DNA of 64,000 bases from positions 38,989-102,988 of the forward strand of contig NZ_JBQKKT010000011.1 of assembly GCF_052116585.1 (NCBI RefSeq), read 5' to 3'. A program made the position numbers and the translations under genes. The DNA comes from Luteococcus sp052116585. GTDB taxonomy: Bacteria > Actinomycetota > Actinomycetes > Propionibacteriales > Propionibacteriaceae. Position 1 is the stretch's first letter, and each line of letters starts with the position of its first letter. Positions 1 to 8,637 of the stretch are shown piece by piece. Under the pieces are notes generated by a model. That model did not search any database and was not told the origin of the DNA. It saw only the letters and a list, made by a program, of their open reading frames with translations.

Positions 1-12
1 CGGCGCTGGGCG

Positions 13-1278
13 TCACTGCTCCGGAAAGAGCTCCACGAGCACAGGCACCACGATCTCCCGCTGCCAGGGCCGAGCGCCCAGTTCCTCGAGCCTCGCGTCG
101 ACGGCCTCCGTCGTGAATGCAGGAGGTTCGAAGGTGATCCGGCGCAGGGTGTCGGGACTGATCAGGTTCTCCGGGGGCATGCCCAGCTTCTCCGCCAGCT
201 GCTGCGTGGCGGGCCTGACCCGATTCCAACGGGCAAAGGCCTCCGGGTGCCGTCGTTCCCAGCTGCGCGGAGCTGGCGGACCGTCCGGGGACATCCGCAA
301 GGCGGGTAGTTCCCGGGAAGTCAGGGCCGTCACGCGTTCCAAGGCCTGGATCCAGTTGTTCTCGTACTGCTTGGCGGTGCGACGCTTGAAGCCATTCACC
401 CCGCGCAGCTCCTCCTTCGTCGGAACATGCGCTGGCTTGGTGGTACCCGCCAGCACGGCCAGCTCGCTGATCGCGGCATCCTGCACGAGTCGTCCGGGGG
501 CCTTGTCCAGCCGGGCGGCCAGTTCATCCCGGGTGGTCCACAGCTCCTTCACGACGGCCATCCCCACTTGGCTTCGCACCTGGTGCAGACCGTGGACCCG
601 GCGCCAACGCTCCTTGCGGGGTGCCACGTCATCGGTGCAGTGTTCCGCCAGCCAGGCAAATTCTTGTTCCGCCCACTCCAGTTTGCCCGCTGCCTCCAGC
701 TCCCGCGCGAGCTTCTCCCGCAGCTCCACCAGCAACTCCACGTCGAGTGCGGCGTAGTTCACCCACTCCTCGGGAAGGGGCCGGCGGGACCAGTCGGCCG
801 CCGAGTGCTCCTTGAGCAGGCGTACCTGGAAGAACTGCTCCAGCATGGCCCCCAGACCAACCCGGGGGAGTCCGAGCAGTCGCCCGGCCAGTTCGGTGTC
901 GAAGATCCTTCGCGGTACCAGACCGGCCTGCACCAGGCAGGGCAGGTCCTGGGTTGCCGCATGGATGATCCATTCGGCGTCCCCGATCGCCTCCTGCAGT
1001 GACTGCAGCTGCGGCACGCCCGCAGCGTCCTCGAAGGCCACCGGATCGATGATGTGGGTGCCAGAACCGTCGCGTCGCATCTGGAAGAGGTAGGACTTCG
1101 ACGAGTATCGGAAGCCTTGGGCACGCTCCGCATCCACCGCGACCGGACCGGTCCCCTCAGCCAGGCGGCGCACGGCCTCGGCCAGGGCCTGTGGCGTGTC
1201 CACTACCGCTGGAATGCCCTCGGCGGGGCGGTCCAGGACGGGCAGGTCCTGCGGGCCTTCGGATTCGGAACTGCTCAT
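13..1278 (-). CDS. rnd: Ribonuclease D
   Basis: A 421-residue 3'-5' exoribonuclease of the DEDD superfamily, expected to trim tRNA and other structured RNA 3' ends in the cytoplasm. The exonuclease domain carries DAE near residue 50 (motif I), HAATQD near 105 (motif II) and YAALD near 175 (motif III, Y-x3-D). A helical HRDC domain follows at about residues 230-310. I start at the ATG at 1278 because the reading frame upstream runs through a 25-bp tandem repeat and looks noncoding; no strong ribosome site is visible, and a GTG two codons upstream is also possible. DUF3000 lies upstream on the same strand, an arrangement common in actinobacteria. The identification is firm; the exact start is not. 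Confidence 0.93.
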   Translation of the reverse strand: MSSSESEGPQDLPVLDRPAEGIPAVVDTPQALAEAVRRLAEGTGPVAVDAERAQGFRYSSKSYLFQMRRDGSGTHIIDPVAFEDAAGVPQLQSLQEAIGDAEWIIHAATQDLPCLVQAGLVPRRIFDTELAGRLLGLPRVGLGAMLEQFFQVRLLKEHSAADWSRRPLPEEWVNYAALDVELLVELREKLARELEAAGKLEWAEQEFAWLAEHCTDDVAPRKERWRRVHGLHQVRSQVGMAVVKELWTTRDELAARLDKAPGRLVQDAAISELAVLAGTTKPAHVPTKEELRGVNGFKRRTAKQYENNWIQALERVTALTSRELPALRMSPDGPPAPRSWERRHPEAFARWNRVRPATQQLAEKLGMPPENLISPDTLRRITFEPPAFTTEAVDARLEELGARPWQREIVVPVLVELFPEQ

Positions 1279-1321
1279 CGCCACATCGCCAGCTTCATCA
1301 CTTCTTGTCCTTCCCCATTGG

Positions 1322-1389
1322 CCCTGATCGGCCACCCCGATACTGACCCTGATCGGCCACCCCGATACTGACCCTGATCGGCCACCCCG
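1322..1389. repeat. 25-bp tandem repeat, about 2.7 copies
   Basis: The unit at 1322-1346 (begins ccctgatcggccacccc) is repeated exactly at 1347-1371 and for 18 bases at 1372-1389. It fills part of the 161-bp gap between the DUF3000 stop and the rnd start. Multiple short repeats of this kind occur at the ends of some IS21-type elements, so it may be a relic, but no transposase gene is present here. Confidence 0.85.
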
Positions 1390-1439
1390 CGTTGTCCCGC
1401 ACCCTGAACCACGCGGGGTCAACCCGTCATTGAACCGCT

Positions 1440-2048
1440 TCACAGGCTTGGCCCGCGACGCCCACCACCGGTCCGCGCAGCGAGCCGCACGATCCCGGGC
1501 GGCAGATCCGGCAGCCCGGCCGTCGTGCAGAGCAGGTGTTCCCACGCGGCGAGGTGCCGGGCCAGGTCGTCGGGCCCGTCCAGGAGGGGAGTCCAGGATG
1601 CTCTGATCTCCACTTCGGCGCGCTCGGGCTCGTCCTCCATGGCCCCGAAACAGCGGCTGGACACGGCTGTCACCGTGCCCGAAGCTGCACAGTACCGCGC
1701 GCCCTGCCTGTGGAGGGCATCGGTGAGCCAGGACCATCCGACCTCCGCCAGCAGGGGATCGGTCACCATCTCGAGATCCACCTCGGCCCGGGCCAGTGTC
1801 ACGCAGCGATGGGTTCCCTCCCAGGCCTCGACACCCGCTGGGTCATACAGCAGGACAAGACGGCCGGATCCCAGTTCTGCCCCGTCCTGGTCAACCTCCG
1901 CCTCCACTGCGACGGCGTGCGGCGCGATTCGCTGCGGTGACGGTATGCGCTCGACGGTGACCTCGTGCCGCCAGACCTGCTGGTCGAGCCGGTCCACCAG
2001 TTCGGCGAAGACGTCGGCGTCCGCGTCGGGAGGAAGTTCGGCACTCAC
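1440..2048 (-). CDS. DUF3000 family protein
   Basis: A 202-residue protein of unknown function found across actinobacteria, often beside hemE and ribonuclease D as here. It has no visible signal peptide or membrane segment. It begins with an acidic segment (DADADVFAELVDRL) and continues as a mixed alpha/beta protein. I choose the GTG at 2048 because a TAGGGT -10-like hexamer ends seven bases before it, the spacing of a leaderless start; a GTG at 2066 in the same frame is the alternative. It is transcribed divergently from hemE. The biochemical role is unknown and I do not assign one. Confidence 0.85.
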   Translation of the reverse strand: MSAELPPDADADVFAELVDRLDQQVWRHEVTVERIPSPQRIAPHAVAVEAEVDQDGAELGSGRLVLLYDPAGVEAWEGTHRCVTLARAEVDLEMVTDPLLAEVGWSWLTDALHRQGARYCAASGTVTAVSSRCFGAMEDEPERAEVEIRASWTPLLDGPDDLARHLAAWEHLLCTTAGLPDLPPGIVRLAARTGGGRRGPSL

Positions 2049-2153
2049 GTCCTCGACCCTATGCACTGGGGAGCCGCCCGCGACGTGGACGCGCCGGGGT
2101 CCGCCCCTTCGTCCAATGTGTGGCTTGCGAGCGACTGTGGTTGAATCCGGAGC

Positions 2154-3206
2154 GTGACTGATCCCACCATCCCAGCCCTCGTCGCCGCGGCGCGACGTCA
2201 GCAGGGCACCGAGCTGCCCGTCTGGTTCATGCGTCAGGCCGGCCGCTCGCTGCCGGAATACCGAGAGCTTCGCGTGGGGACGCGGATGCTCGATGCCTGC
2301 TCCGATCCGGAGATGATCCACGAGATCACGCTGCAACCGGTGCGCCGGCACAAGGTGGATGCTGCCATCTTCTTCTCCGACATCGTGCTGCCCCTCAAGG
2401 CGATCGGGATGGACCTGGACATCGTTCCCGGCACCGGTCCGGTGGTGGCCAACCCGATCCGCCGTCGGGAAGACCTGGCCCAGCTGGTGGAGATGACTCC
2501 CGACCACGTCGACTTCGTGACCGCGGCGATCAAGACCATCGTCGACGAGCTGGGGGAGACGCCGCTGATCGGCTTCGCCGGGGCACCCTTCACGCTGGCG
2601 AGCTACCTCGTGGAAGGCGGCCCCTCCAAGGACCATTCCCGCACCAAGTCGATGATGGCGGGCGATCCGGAACTGTGGAATGAGCTGTGCCAGCGCCTGG
2701 TGCAGATCTCCACGGTCTTCCTGCAGGCCCAGATCGATGCGGGCGCCCGCGCCGTGCAGCTCTTCGACTCCTGGGCGGGAGCGCTCAGCGAGCGTGACTA
2801 CCGCGCCCAGGTGCTGCCTCACAGCACCCAGGTCTTCGGGGCGCTCGAGGGGGACGTGCCCACGATCCACTTCGGGGTGGGCACCGCCGAGCTGCTTGGC
2901 GCGATGGCTGAGGCCGGCAGCGACGTGGTGGGTGTCGACTGGCGCACGCCACTCGACGTGGCCTCGGCCCGCATCGGCGCCAACAAGGCGGTCCAGGGCA
3001 ACCTGGACCCGGCGCTGCTGCTGGCGCCCTGGGATGTCTTGGCCGAGCGCGTGCGTGAGGTGATCCGTGCGGGTGCCAAGGCCCCCGGTCACATCTTCAA
3101 CCTCGGGCACGGCGTGCCTCCCACCACCGATCCCACGGTGCTCACCCGGATCGTCGAACTCATCCACACCGAGGGGCCGGCACTGCGCGCCGAAGCGGGC
3201 TGCTGA
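2154..3206 (+). CDS. hemE: Uroporphyrinogen decarboxylase
   Basis: A 350-residue cytoplasmic enzyme that removes the four acetate carboxyl groups of uroporphyrinogen III to give coproporphyrinogen III. The family signature FMRQAGRSLPEYR is at residues 25-37, FFSDIVLP with the essential aspartate lies near residue 90, and the glycine-rich FAGAPFTLASYLVEG segment is near 145. Length is normal for the family. The GTG at 2154 is the only sensible start. hemQ follows 33 bases downstream, so the two probably form an operon feeding the coproporphyrin-dependent haem route of Gram-positive bacteria; the other haem genes are not in the window. Confidence 0.97.
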   Translation: MTDPTIPALVAAARRQQGTELPVWFMRQAGRSLPEYRELRVGTRMLDACSDPEMIHEITLQPVRRHKVDAAIFFSDIVLPLKAIGMDLDIVPGTGPVVANPIRRREDLAQLVEMTPDHVDFVTAAIKTIVDELGETPLIGFAGAPFTLASYLVEGGPSKDHSRTKSMMAGDPELWNELCQRLVQISTVFLQAQIDAGARAVQLFDSWAGALSERDYRAQVLPHSTQVFGALEGDVPTIHFGVGTAELLGAMAEAGSDVVGVDWRTPLDVASARIGANKAVQGNLDPALLLAPWDVLAERVREVIRAGAKAPGHIFNLGHGVPPTTDPTVLTRIVELIHTEGPALRAEAGC

Positions 3207-3239
3207 CTCCCAACCCACACTGCGAAGGAAGAAGGAAAC

Positions 3240-3956
3240 ATGAGCAAGCGCGTCGACCATGAGGCGATCAACTCCGAGACCAACTACATGATGGTCTCGG
3301 TCTTCGCCCGGACCAGTGCCGTCAGGCCCGAGGCGGTCCAGCAGGCCCTGGAGGCCGTCGAGCAGGCCACCGAAGGAAAGGACCTGGTGATCCGCGGCTG
3401 GTATGACGTGGCCGGCTTCCGTGCCGACGCCGACGTCATGGTCTGGTGGCATGCCCCCAACTCCGAGACGCTGCAGGACGCCTACCTGGCCCTGCGGGCC
3501 ACCGAACTGGGGGAGACCCTGGTGCCGGTGTGGTCGCAGATGGCCATGCACCGCGCGGCCGAGTTCAACCGTGCCCACATCCCCTCCTTCCTGATGGGGG
3601 AACAGGCCAAGAAGCACGTGTGCGTCTACCCCTTCGTGCGCGACAGCGACTGGTACCTGCTGCCCGACGAGGACCGCAAGACCATGCTGCGCGACCACGG
3701 ACGCATGGCCGTTCCCTACCCGGACGTGCGCGCGAACACCGTCGCGTCCTTCGCGCTGGGCGACTACGAGTGGATCCTTGCCTTCGAAGCCGACGAGCTG
3801 CACCGCATCGTGGACCTGATGCGTGATCTGCGTGGGTCAGAAGCGCGCCGTCACATGCGTGAGGAGCAGCCCTTCTTCACCGGGCGTCGTCGCGAGCTGT
3901 CGGAGATCGTCACCAGCTGGGGCACCCCGCGCGAAGGCGACGGTTGCTGCTGCTGA
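3240..3956 (+). CDS. hemQ: Coproheme decarboxylase (chlorite dismutase family)
   Basis: A 238-residue member of the chlorite dismutase-like family; in Gram-positive bacteria this enzyme oxidatively decarboxylates coproheme to haem b in the last step of the pathway. WWH at residues 69-71, VYPF...DWY at about 129-139 and DHG at 152-154 (expected proximal haem histidine) match the family. A strong ribosome site, aaggaagaagga, precedes the ATG. It directly follows hemE. The protein ends in three consecutive cysteines (TGC TGC TGC TGA), which is not something I know in the family and could bind metal or be modified. Confidence 0.93.
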   Translation: MSKRVDHEAINSETNYMMVSVFARTSAVRPEAVQQALEAVEQATEGKDLVIRGWYDVAGFRADADVMVWWHAPNSETLQDAYLALRATELGETLVPVWSQMAMHRAAEFNRAHIPSFLMGEQAKKHVCVYPFVRDSDWYLLPDEDRKTMLRDHGRMAVPYPDVRANTVASFALGDYEWILAFEADELHRIVDLMRDLRGSEARRHMREEQPFFTGRRRELSEIVTSWGTPREGDGCCC

Positions 3957-3965
3957 ATCACCGCC

Positions 3966-3981
3966 CGGGGCTGAGGCCCCG
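3966..3981 (+). terminator. Weak hairpin between hemQ and the permease gene
   Basis: CGGGGC-TGAG-GCCCCG forms a 6-bp stem with a 4-base loop just after the hemQ stop. No T-tract follows, so it may be an attenuator or a partial terminator rather than a full stop. Confidence 0.35.
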
Positions 3982-4016
3982 CGGGGGAGTCGTCGTCGAG
4001 GTCGTTGAGGGAGCCA

Positions 4017-4790
4017 GTGAAGAGCAGTAGCACGCGTGCCGTCGTCGCACCGTTGCTGCTTGCCCTGATGCTCATCCTCGGCTGGCAGGCGCTGGTCTCG
4101 GTGATGGGCTGGCCATCCTTCGTGTTGCCCTCTCCTGCAGCCGTGGCGCCGCGGCTGGTGGCGGACCTGTCGTCGGCCAGCTTCTGGGCACACGTGTGGG
4201 TCACGGTGCTCGAGGCGCTGGGCGGCTGTCTGCTCGGAGCGCTCGCCGGCCTGCCGCTCGCAGTAGCCATCCACGTCTCGCGGTGGTTCTCCGACGCGGT
4301 GAATCCCTTCCTCGGCGCCACCCAGGCCATCCCGGCGATCGCCCTGGCACCCCTGCTGGTGCTCTGGGTGGGCTACGGGCTCTTCCCGATCATGCTCTTG
4401 TGCGGCCTGATGGTCTTCTTCCCCATCCTGGTCACCACGTTGGTGGGGTTGCGGCACGTCGACCAGGACCTCGTGGACGCAGCCCGAATGGATGGCGCGG
4501 ACCGGGCCGCCCAGCTGTGGTGGATCGAATTCCCCCTCGCGCTGCCGAGCGCCCTGGCAGGTCTGCGCAATGGCTTCACCCTGAGCATCACCGGCGCCGT
4601 GGTGGGGGAGATGGTGATGGGAGGCGACGGCCTGGGACTGGTCCTGGCCGTCCAGCGCGACCAGATGGACACCGTCGGAATGTTCGCCACCATCATGGTG
4701 CTGTGTGCCGTGGCCTCCGGCATCTACCTGGCCATCCGGGCGGTGGAACTGCGCTCCCGAGTGGTCGCCGCACAGCTCCGCAGACAGTAA
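4017..4790 (+). CDS. ABC transporter permease, SsuC/TauC/ThiX type
   Basis: A 257-residue inner-membrane permease of the binding-protein-dependent family. About six hydrophobic helices are visible, and the EAA-type loop that contacts the ATPase is DAARMDGADRAAQLWWIEFP near residue 160. The GTG at 4017 is preceded by tgaggga at 4006-4012, a better ribosome site than for the TTG at 4005. The partner binding lipoprotein follows 60 bases later. No ATPase gene lies on either side, so the complex must borrow an ATPase encoded elsewhere. By family the substrate could be a sulfonate, a nitrate-like ion or a pyrimidine precursor of thiamine; the sequence alone does not decide. Confidence 0.88.
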   Translation: MKSSSTRAVVAPLLLALMLILGWQALVSVMGWPSFVLPSPAAVAPRLVADLSSASFWAHVWVTVLEALGGCLLGALAGLPLAVAIHVSRWFSDAVNPFLGATQAIPAIALAPLLVLWVGYGLFPIMLLCGLMVFFPILVTTLVGLRHVDQDLVDAARMDGADRAAQLWWIEFPLALPSALAGLRNGFTLSITGAVVGEMVMGGDGLGLVLAVQRDQMDTVGMFATIMVLCAVASGIYLAIRAVELRSRVVAAQLRRQ

Positions 4791-4802
4791 CCCGGCCCAG
4801 GG

Positions 4803-4830
4803 ACTGGGCCATTCCAACTGGGCCATTGCA
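4803..4830. repeat. 14-bp tandem repeat downstream of the permease stop
   Basis: The unit actgggccattcca at 4803-4816 is repeated with one change at 4817-4830, twelve bases after the permease stop codon. It belongs to a wider pattern of short tandem repeats close to stop codons in this window. Confidence 0.7.
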
Positions 4831-4850
4831 CCAGCCCCCGAAAGGCAGTC

Positions 4851-5894
4851 GTGAACCACTTCAATCGCCGTCAGGCCCTGCAGCTCGCCGCCGGAATCGC
4901 CGCCCTGGCGGCGGCAGGGTGCAGTGGCACCGCGGTGCAGCGAGCCGAACAGGAAGCCTCGGCTGCTCCGAGCAGCACGCCGAGCGCGCTCGGTTCGGCC
5001 ACCATTGGGCTGACCTACATCCCGAACATCCAGTTCGCTCCCTTCTACTGGGCCGCCCAGAACCGGGGCTTCGCGGCGCGAGGTGTGGATGCCACCCTGC
5101 GCCACCACGGAGCCAACGAGGGACTGTTCACTGCGCTGGCCGCCGGCAAGGAACACTTCGCCATCGCCGGAGGCGACGAAGTGCTGCAGGCCCGTGGGGA
5201 GGGGCTGGACCTGGTCACCGTCGCTGGCTACTATCAGCGCTACCCGGTGGCCGTCATCGTCCTGGAGGACTCCGACATCACTGGTCTGGCGGATCTCAAG
5301 GGACGGCGGATCGGCCTGCCCGGGGAGTTCGGCGAGACCTGGTTCGGCCTGCAGTTGGCCCTGAGCACTGCGGGTCTCGATCGTTCCCAGGTTCAGGTGA
5401 CGTCCATCGGCTACACCCAGCAGGCCGCGCTGACCACCAGAAAGGTGGACGCGATCATGGGCTTCGTCAACAACGACGTCGTGCAGTTCACCCAGGCCGG
5501 CGTGGCTGTTCGGGAGATCCCCATCGCGGGTGAGATCCCCTTGGTGAGCAGCAGCGTCGTCACAACCCGCGCACTGCTGGAGAAGTCACCGGCGCTGGTG
5601 GAGGCCGTGGCTCGTACCGTCGTGGACGGAGTGCAGGCCGTGGTGCGCAATCCTGCCGCGGCCGTGGAGGCCAGCACCAGTCACATCCCGGGGTTGACCA
5701 CGGCGCAGGCCCGCAAGAACGCGATGGCCACCCTGGAGGCCACCATCCCCCTCTGGCGTGGGGGCGAAAGCGAACCGACGCTGCGGCTGTCCACCGAACA
5801 GTTCATCGCGATGGAGGCCTTCATGTCGCAGAGCGGCCTGCTGCCCAAACCCGTTGACCCGCTCAAGGCAGTTGCGGTGGACGTACTGGGCTGA
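4851..5894 (+). CDS. ABC transporter substrate-binding lipoprotein (NMT1/SsuA-like)
   Basis: A 347-residue exported lipoprotein. The N-terminus has an RR-containing n-region, a hydrophobic stretch and a lipobox ending LAAAGC at about residue 23, so the mature protein should be lipid-anchored outside the membrane. The remainder is a periplasmic-binding fold of the NMT1/THI5-like type: IGLTYIPNIQFAPFYWA near residue 52, then a domain with LKGRRIGLPG near residue 150. The start is a GTG with gaaagg upstream. It pairs with the permease in front of it. The substrate is not determined; a thiamine precursor or sulfonate-like compound is an inference from the family. Confidence 0.88.
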   Translation: MNHFNRRQALQLAAGIAALAAAGCSGTAVQRAEQEASAAPSSTPSALGSATIGLTYIPNIQFAPFYWAAQNRGFAARGVDATLRHHGANEGLFTALAAGKEHFAIAGGDEVLQARGEGLDLVTVAGYYQRYPVAVIVLEDSDITGLADLKGRRIGLPGEFGETWFGLQLALSTAGLDRSQVQVTSIGYTQQAALTTRKVDAIMGFVNNDVVQFTQAGVAVREIPIAGEIPLVSSSVVTTRALLEKSPALVEAVARTVVDGVQAVVRNPAAAVEASTSHIPGLTTAQARKNAMATLEATIPLWRGGESEPTLRLSTEQFIAMEAFMSQSGLLPKPVDPLKAVAVDVLG

Positions 5895-5916
5895 TCTGGC
5901 CCAGCACGAGGGCAGG

Positions 5917-6411
5917 TCAATCCTGGTCCGGCTCCAGGGTGAGGCAGACCGAGTTGATGCAGTAGCGCAGATCGGTCGGGGTGCCGTAGCCCTCACCTTC
6001 GAAGACATGTCCCAGGTGCGATTCGCAGGCAGCGCAGCGCACCTCGGTGCGGGGCCTGCCCGGGATACTGTCGTCCTGCAGATACACCACTCGATCCTTG
6101 GCCAGGGGCGCGAAGAAGCTCGGCCAACCACAGTGTGAGCTGAACTTCTCGGTGCTGCGGAAGAGCTCGGTGCCACAGGCACGGCAGCGGTAGATGCCCG
6201 AGGTGGTCGTGTCCGTGTACTCGCCGGTGAAGGCACGTTCGGTGCCCGCCTGACGTAGGACGTAGTACTCCATGTCATCCAGCTGGGCCCGCCACTGCGC
6301 CTCGGTCTTGACCACCTTGCCAACGGGCGCCAGATCCTGCCCGGTGCTCGTCTCTTCCGGGGCGCTGGACTCTGCCGGCGTGACTGCCTGATTGGGGCTG
6401 TGCTCGCTCAT
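5917..6411 (-). CDS. msrB: Peptide-methionine (R)-S-oxide reductase
   Basis: A 164-residue enzyme that reduces the R form of methionine sulfoxide in proteins. Two CxxC zinc pairs (CRAC and CAAC) and the catalytic cysteine in LRYCINS near the C-terminus are all present. The first 35 residues are a low-complexity extension rich in Ser, Thr, Ala and Glu. I start at the ATG at 6411, with aaggagagg about 12 bases upstream; an ATG at 6441 would add ten residues. It is convergent with the lipoprotein gene and divergent from the polymerase gene. Confidence 0.94.
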   Translation of the reverse strand: MSEHSPNQAVTPAESSAPEETSTGQDLAPVGKVVKTEAQWRAQLDDMEYYVLRQAGTERAFTGEYTDTTTSGIYRCRACGTELFRSTEKFSSHCGWPSFFAPLAKDRVVYLQDDSIPGRPRTEVRCAACESHLGHVFEGEGYGTPTDLRYCINSVCLTLEPDQD

Positions 6412-6523
6412 GTGCGTGGGATTCCTCTCCTTGGCCACCAAGAATCTCTTTGGGAAGGCTATCCGGTGGTTCCAAGCCCGCGGGTATGCGCCTGCGCGAG
6501 GCTCACCCGGCTAGGCTGACGCC

Positions 6524-7586
6524 ATGGCCAGAACCGCAGTGACCCTCGACGTCGACGGCCAGCCGGTGCGCCTGTCCAGCCCGGACAAGGTCTACTTCCC
6601 CGAACTCGGGATCACCAAGCTCGATGTGGCGAACCACGTGCTCACGGTTGGCGACGGGATGCTGTGCGCCCTGCGTCATCGTCCGACGACGATGGAACGC
6701 TGGCCCGCTGGCGTCCAGGATGGCCTCACCATCGGAGCCTTGGGACCGGACAAGGGAAATCCCTTCTACCAGAAGCGAGCCCCCCAAGGGCATGCCTGAT
6801 TGGGTGCAAACGACTGAGGTGACCTATCCATCGGGGCGACGCGCCGCCCAGGTGACTCCCACTCGCCTCGCTGACCTGGTCTGGATGGTGAATCTCGGCA
6901 CCCTTCGCTTCCACGCCTGGCCGGTGACCGCTCCTTGGGTTGATCTCGTCGACGAGTTGCGCCTGGACCTGGACCCCCAGCCCGGAACCGGTATCAGGGA
7001 GGCCGCCCAGGCGGCTCTCGAACTGCGGCGCGTCCTGGCCGAGGCAGGGCTCGAGGCCTGGTGCAAGACCAGCGGTGGCCGCGGCCTGCATGTCTACAGC
7101 CCGATCGAGCCCACCGATTTCATCGACGCGCGTCACGCGGCGATCGCGATCGGGCGTGAGTTGGCCCGGCGAATGCCCACCGCGGTCACGACGAAGTGGT
7201 GGAAGGAGGAGCGAGGGGAGCGCATCTTCGTGGACTACAACCAGATGGCCCGGGATCGGCTGATGGCAAGTGCCTATTCGATCCGCCCCGTCGCCGGCGC
7301 ACTGGTTTCCGCACCCCTTCTCTGGGATGAGGTGCCGACCGTCGATCCCACGGCTTTCACCGTCCCGACGATGGGGGAGCGGTGGCGCGAGGTCGGCGAT
7401 CCGTGGGCGCCGATGTACTCCGCCGCCCCCGGAAGCCTCGGCATCGCTTTGTCCTGGTACGAGCGAGATGCTGCGGCAGGTGAGGGAGAGATGCCCTATC
7501 CGCCGGAGTACCCGAAAATGCCGGGCGAGCCGCCACGGGTGCAGCCCAGTCGAGCCCGGGCGGCGCAGGAATCCGCCCAGAGCTGA
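6524..7586 (+). pseudogene. LigD-type polymerase/primase domain protein, interrupted by a frameshift
   Basis: A stand-alone polymerase domain of the archaeo-eukaryotic primase superfamily, like the polymerase part of LigD used in non-homologous end joining. Codons from the ATG at 6524 read as the domain start (SSPDKVYFPELGITK) until a run of six C at 6780-6785; that frame then ends at 6799. The rest of the domain continues in another frame up to 7586: TTEVTYPSGR, RLDLDPQPG with the metal-binding DxD, SGGRGLHVY and DYNQMARDRLMASAYSIRP. Five C instead of six would restore KRAPKGMPDW and one protein of about 353 residues. A TAGGCT box at 6512-6517 lies six bases before the ATG. It could be a true pseudogene, a phase-variable tract or a sequencing error. 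Confidence 0.88.
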
Positions 7587-7640
7587 GCATTGGCCGCGAT
7601 CGGTCCTTCCAGCCTCCGCACAGGCGCGAGGTGGTCCACA

Positions 7641-8549
7641 ATGACCGGCATGGCAAAGAAGAAGAAGTCCGAAAAGTCGACGGCTGGCAAGGCCAAGCAG
7701 ACCGGGGCATCGCTGCGTGAACTCCTGCGTCTGCCGCAGGGGCCGGTGGACATGGCGAGTCTTGATGCTCGCGCCACGCCCGGTTACCCGGGCGAGGGCA
7801 AGGCGGACGCGGACCAGCATCGCGAGCAGGTGGGGGAGCAGCTCAGCGAGCTGCAGGAACGGCTCTATGCGGCCGGACGGGAGGATGAGAAGGCGCCCAG
7901 TGTCCTGGTGATCCTGCAGGGGATGGACACCTCGGGCAAGGGCGGCGTCATCCGGCACGCCATCGGCATGGTTGACCCCCAAGGCGTTCAGTTCACATCC
8001 TTCAAGACCCCGACGAAGGAGGAGCGAGAGCACGACTTCCTGTGGCGCATCGAGAAGGCCCTGCCCGAGCCGGGCATGATCGGAATCTTCGATCGATCTC
8101 AGTACGAGGACGTGCTGATCGTCCGGGTCGAGGACCTGGTTCCCGCGCAGGAGTGGGAGAAGCGCTACGACATCATCAACAAGTTCGAGGCGGACGTCGT
8201 CGCCCGGGGAACGCGCATCATCAAGTGCTTCCTCAATGTCAGCAAGGCTGAGCAGCAGGAGCGCCTGCTGGAGCGGTTGAACAACCCGGAGAAGTACTGG
8301 AAGTACAACCCCGGGGATGTGGACGCGCGTCTGCAGTGGGATGAGTACCAGGCGGCCTACGCGGATGCGCTGGAACGTTGTAACACGGATGTGGCGCCCT
8401 GGTACGTGGTCCCGGCCGACCGCAAGTGGTACCGCAACTGGGCGGTGGCGCAACTGCTGTTGGAAACGCTCGAGGAGATGGACCTGTCCTGGCCCGAGGC
8501 TGATTTCGACGTGGCCGAGGAGATCGAACGGGTCACCGCCGCTTCCTGA
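7641..8549 (+). CDS. ppk2: Polyphosphate kinase 2, class III-like
   Basis: A 302-residue polyphosphate:nucleotide phosphotransferase. The Walker A motif GMDTSGKGG is near residue 95, followed by VDPQGVQFTSFKTPT, EHDFLWR and FDRSQYEDVLIVRV (Walker B region). This set of motifs resembles PPK2 class III enzymes, which can phosphorylate AMP and ADP; class assignment is by eye. The N-terminus is a lysine-rich tail (MTGMAKKKKSEK). The ATG at 7641 has gcgagg nine bases upstream; the ATG at 7650 is an alternative. A strong hairpin terminator follows. A second, different PPK2 lies at 46226-47125. Confidence 0.9.
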   Translation: MTGMAKKKKSEKSTAGKAKQTGASLRELLRLPQGPVDMASLDARATPGYPGEGKADADQHREQVGEQLSELQERLYAAGREDEKAPSVLVILQGMDTSGKGGVIRHAIGMVDPQGVQFTSFKTPTKEEREHDFLWRIEKALPEPGMIGIFDRSQYEDVLIVRVEDLVPAQEWEKRYDIINKFEADVVARGTRIIKCFLNVSKAEQQERLLERLNNPEKYWKYNPGDVDARLQWDEYQAAYADALERCNTDVAPWYVVPADRKWYRNWAVAQLLLETLEEMDLSWPEADFDVAEEIERVTAAS

Positions 8550-8567
8550 TGATTGCCGCGAACCAAG

Positions 8568-8611
8568 CGCGGGTGGGCTCGGATGCAGTAGTGCGTCCGA
8601 GCCCACCCGCG
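8568..8611. terminator. Bidirectional hairpin terminator between ppk2 and the CbiX-like gene
   Basis: A perfect 16-bp stem, 8568-8583 paired with 8596-8611, encloses a 12-base loop. It sits between convergent genes and can serve both. Confidence 0.85.
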
Positions 8612-8637
8612 TGATGGGCTTCGTGCGATGCGTCGGT

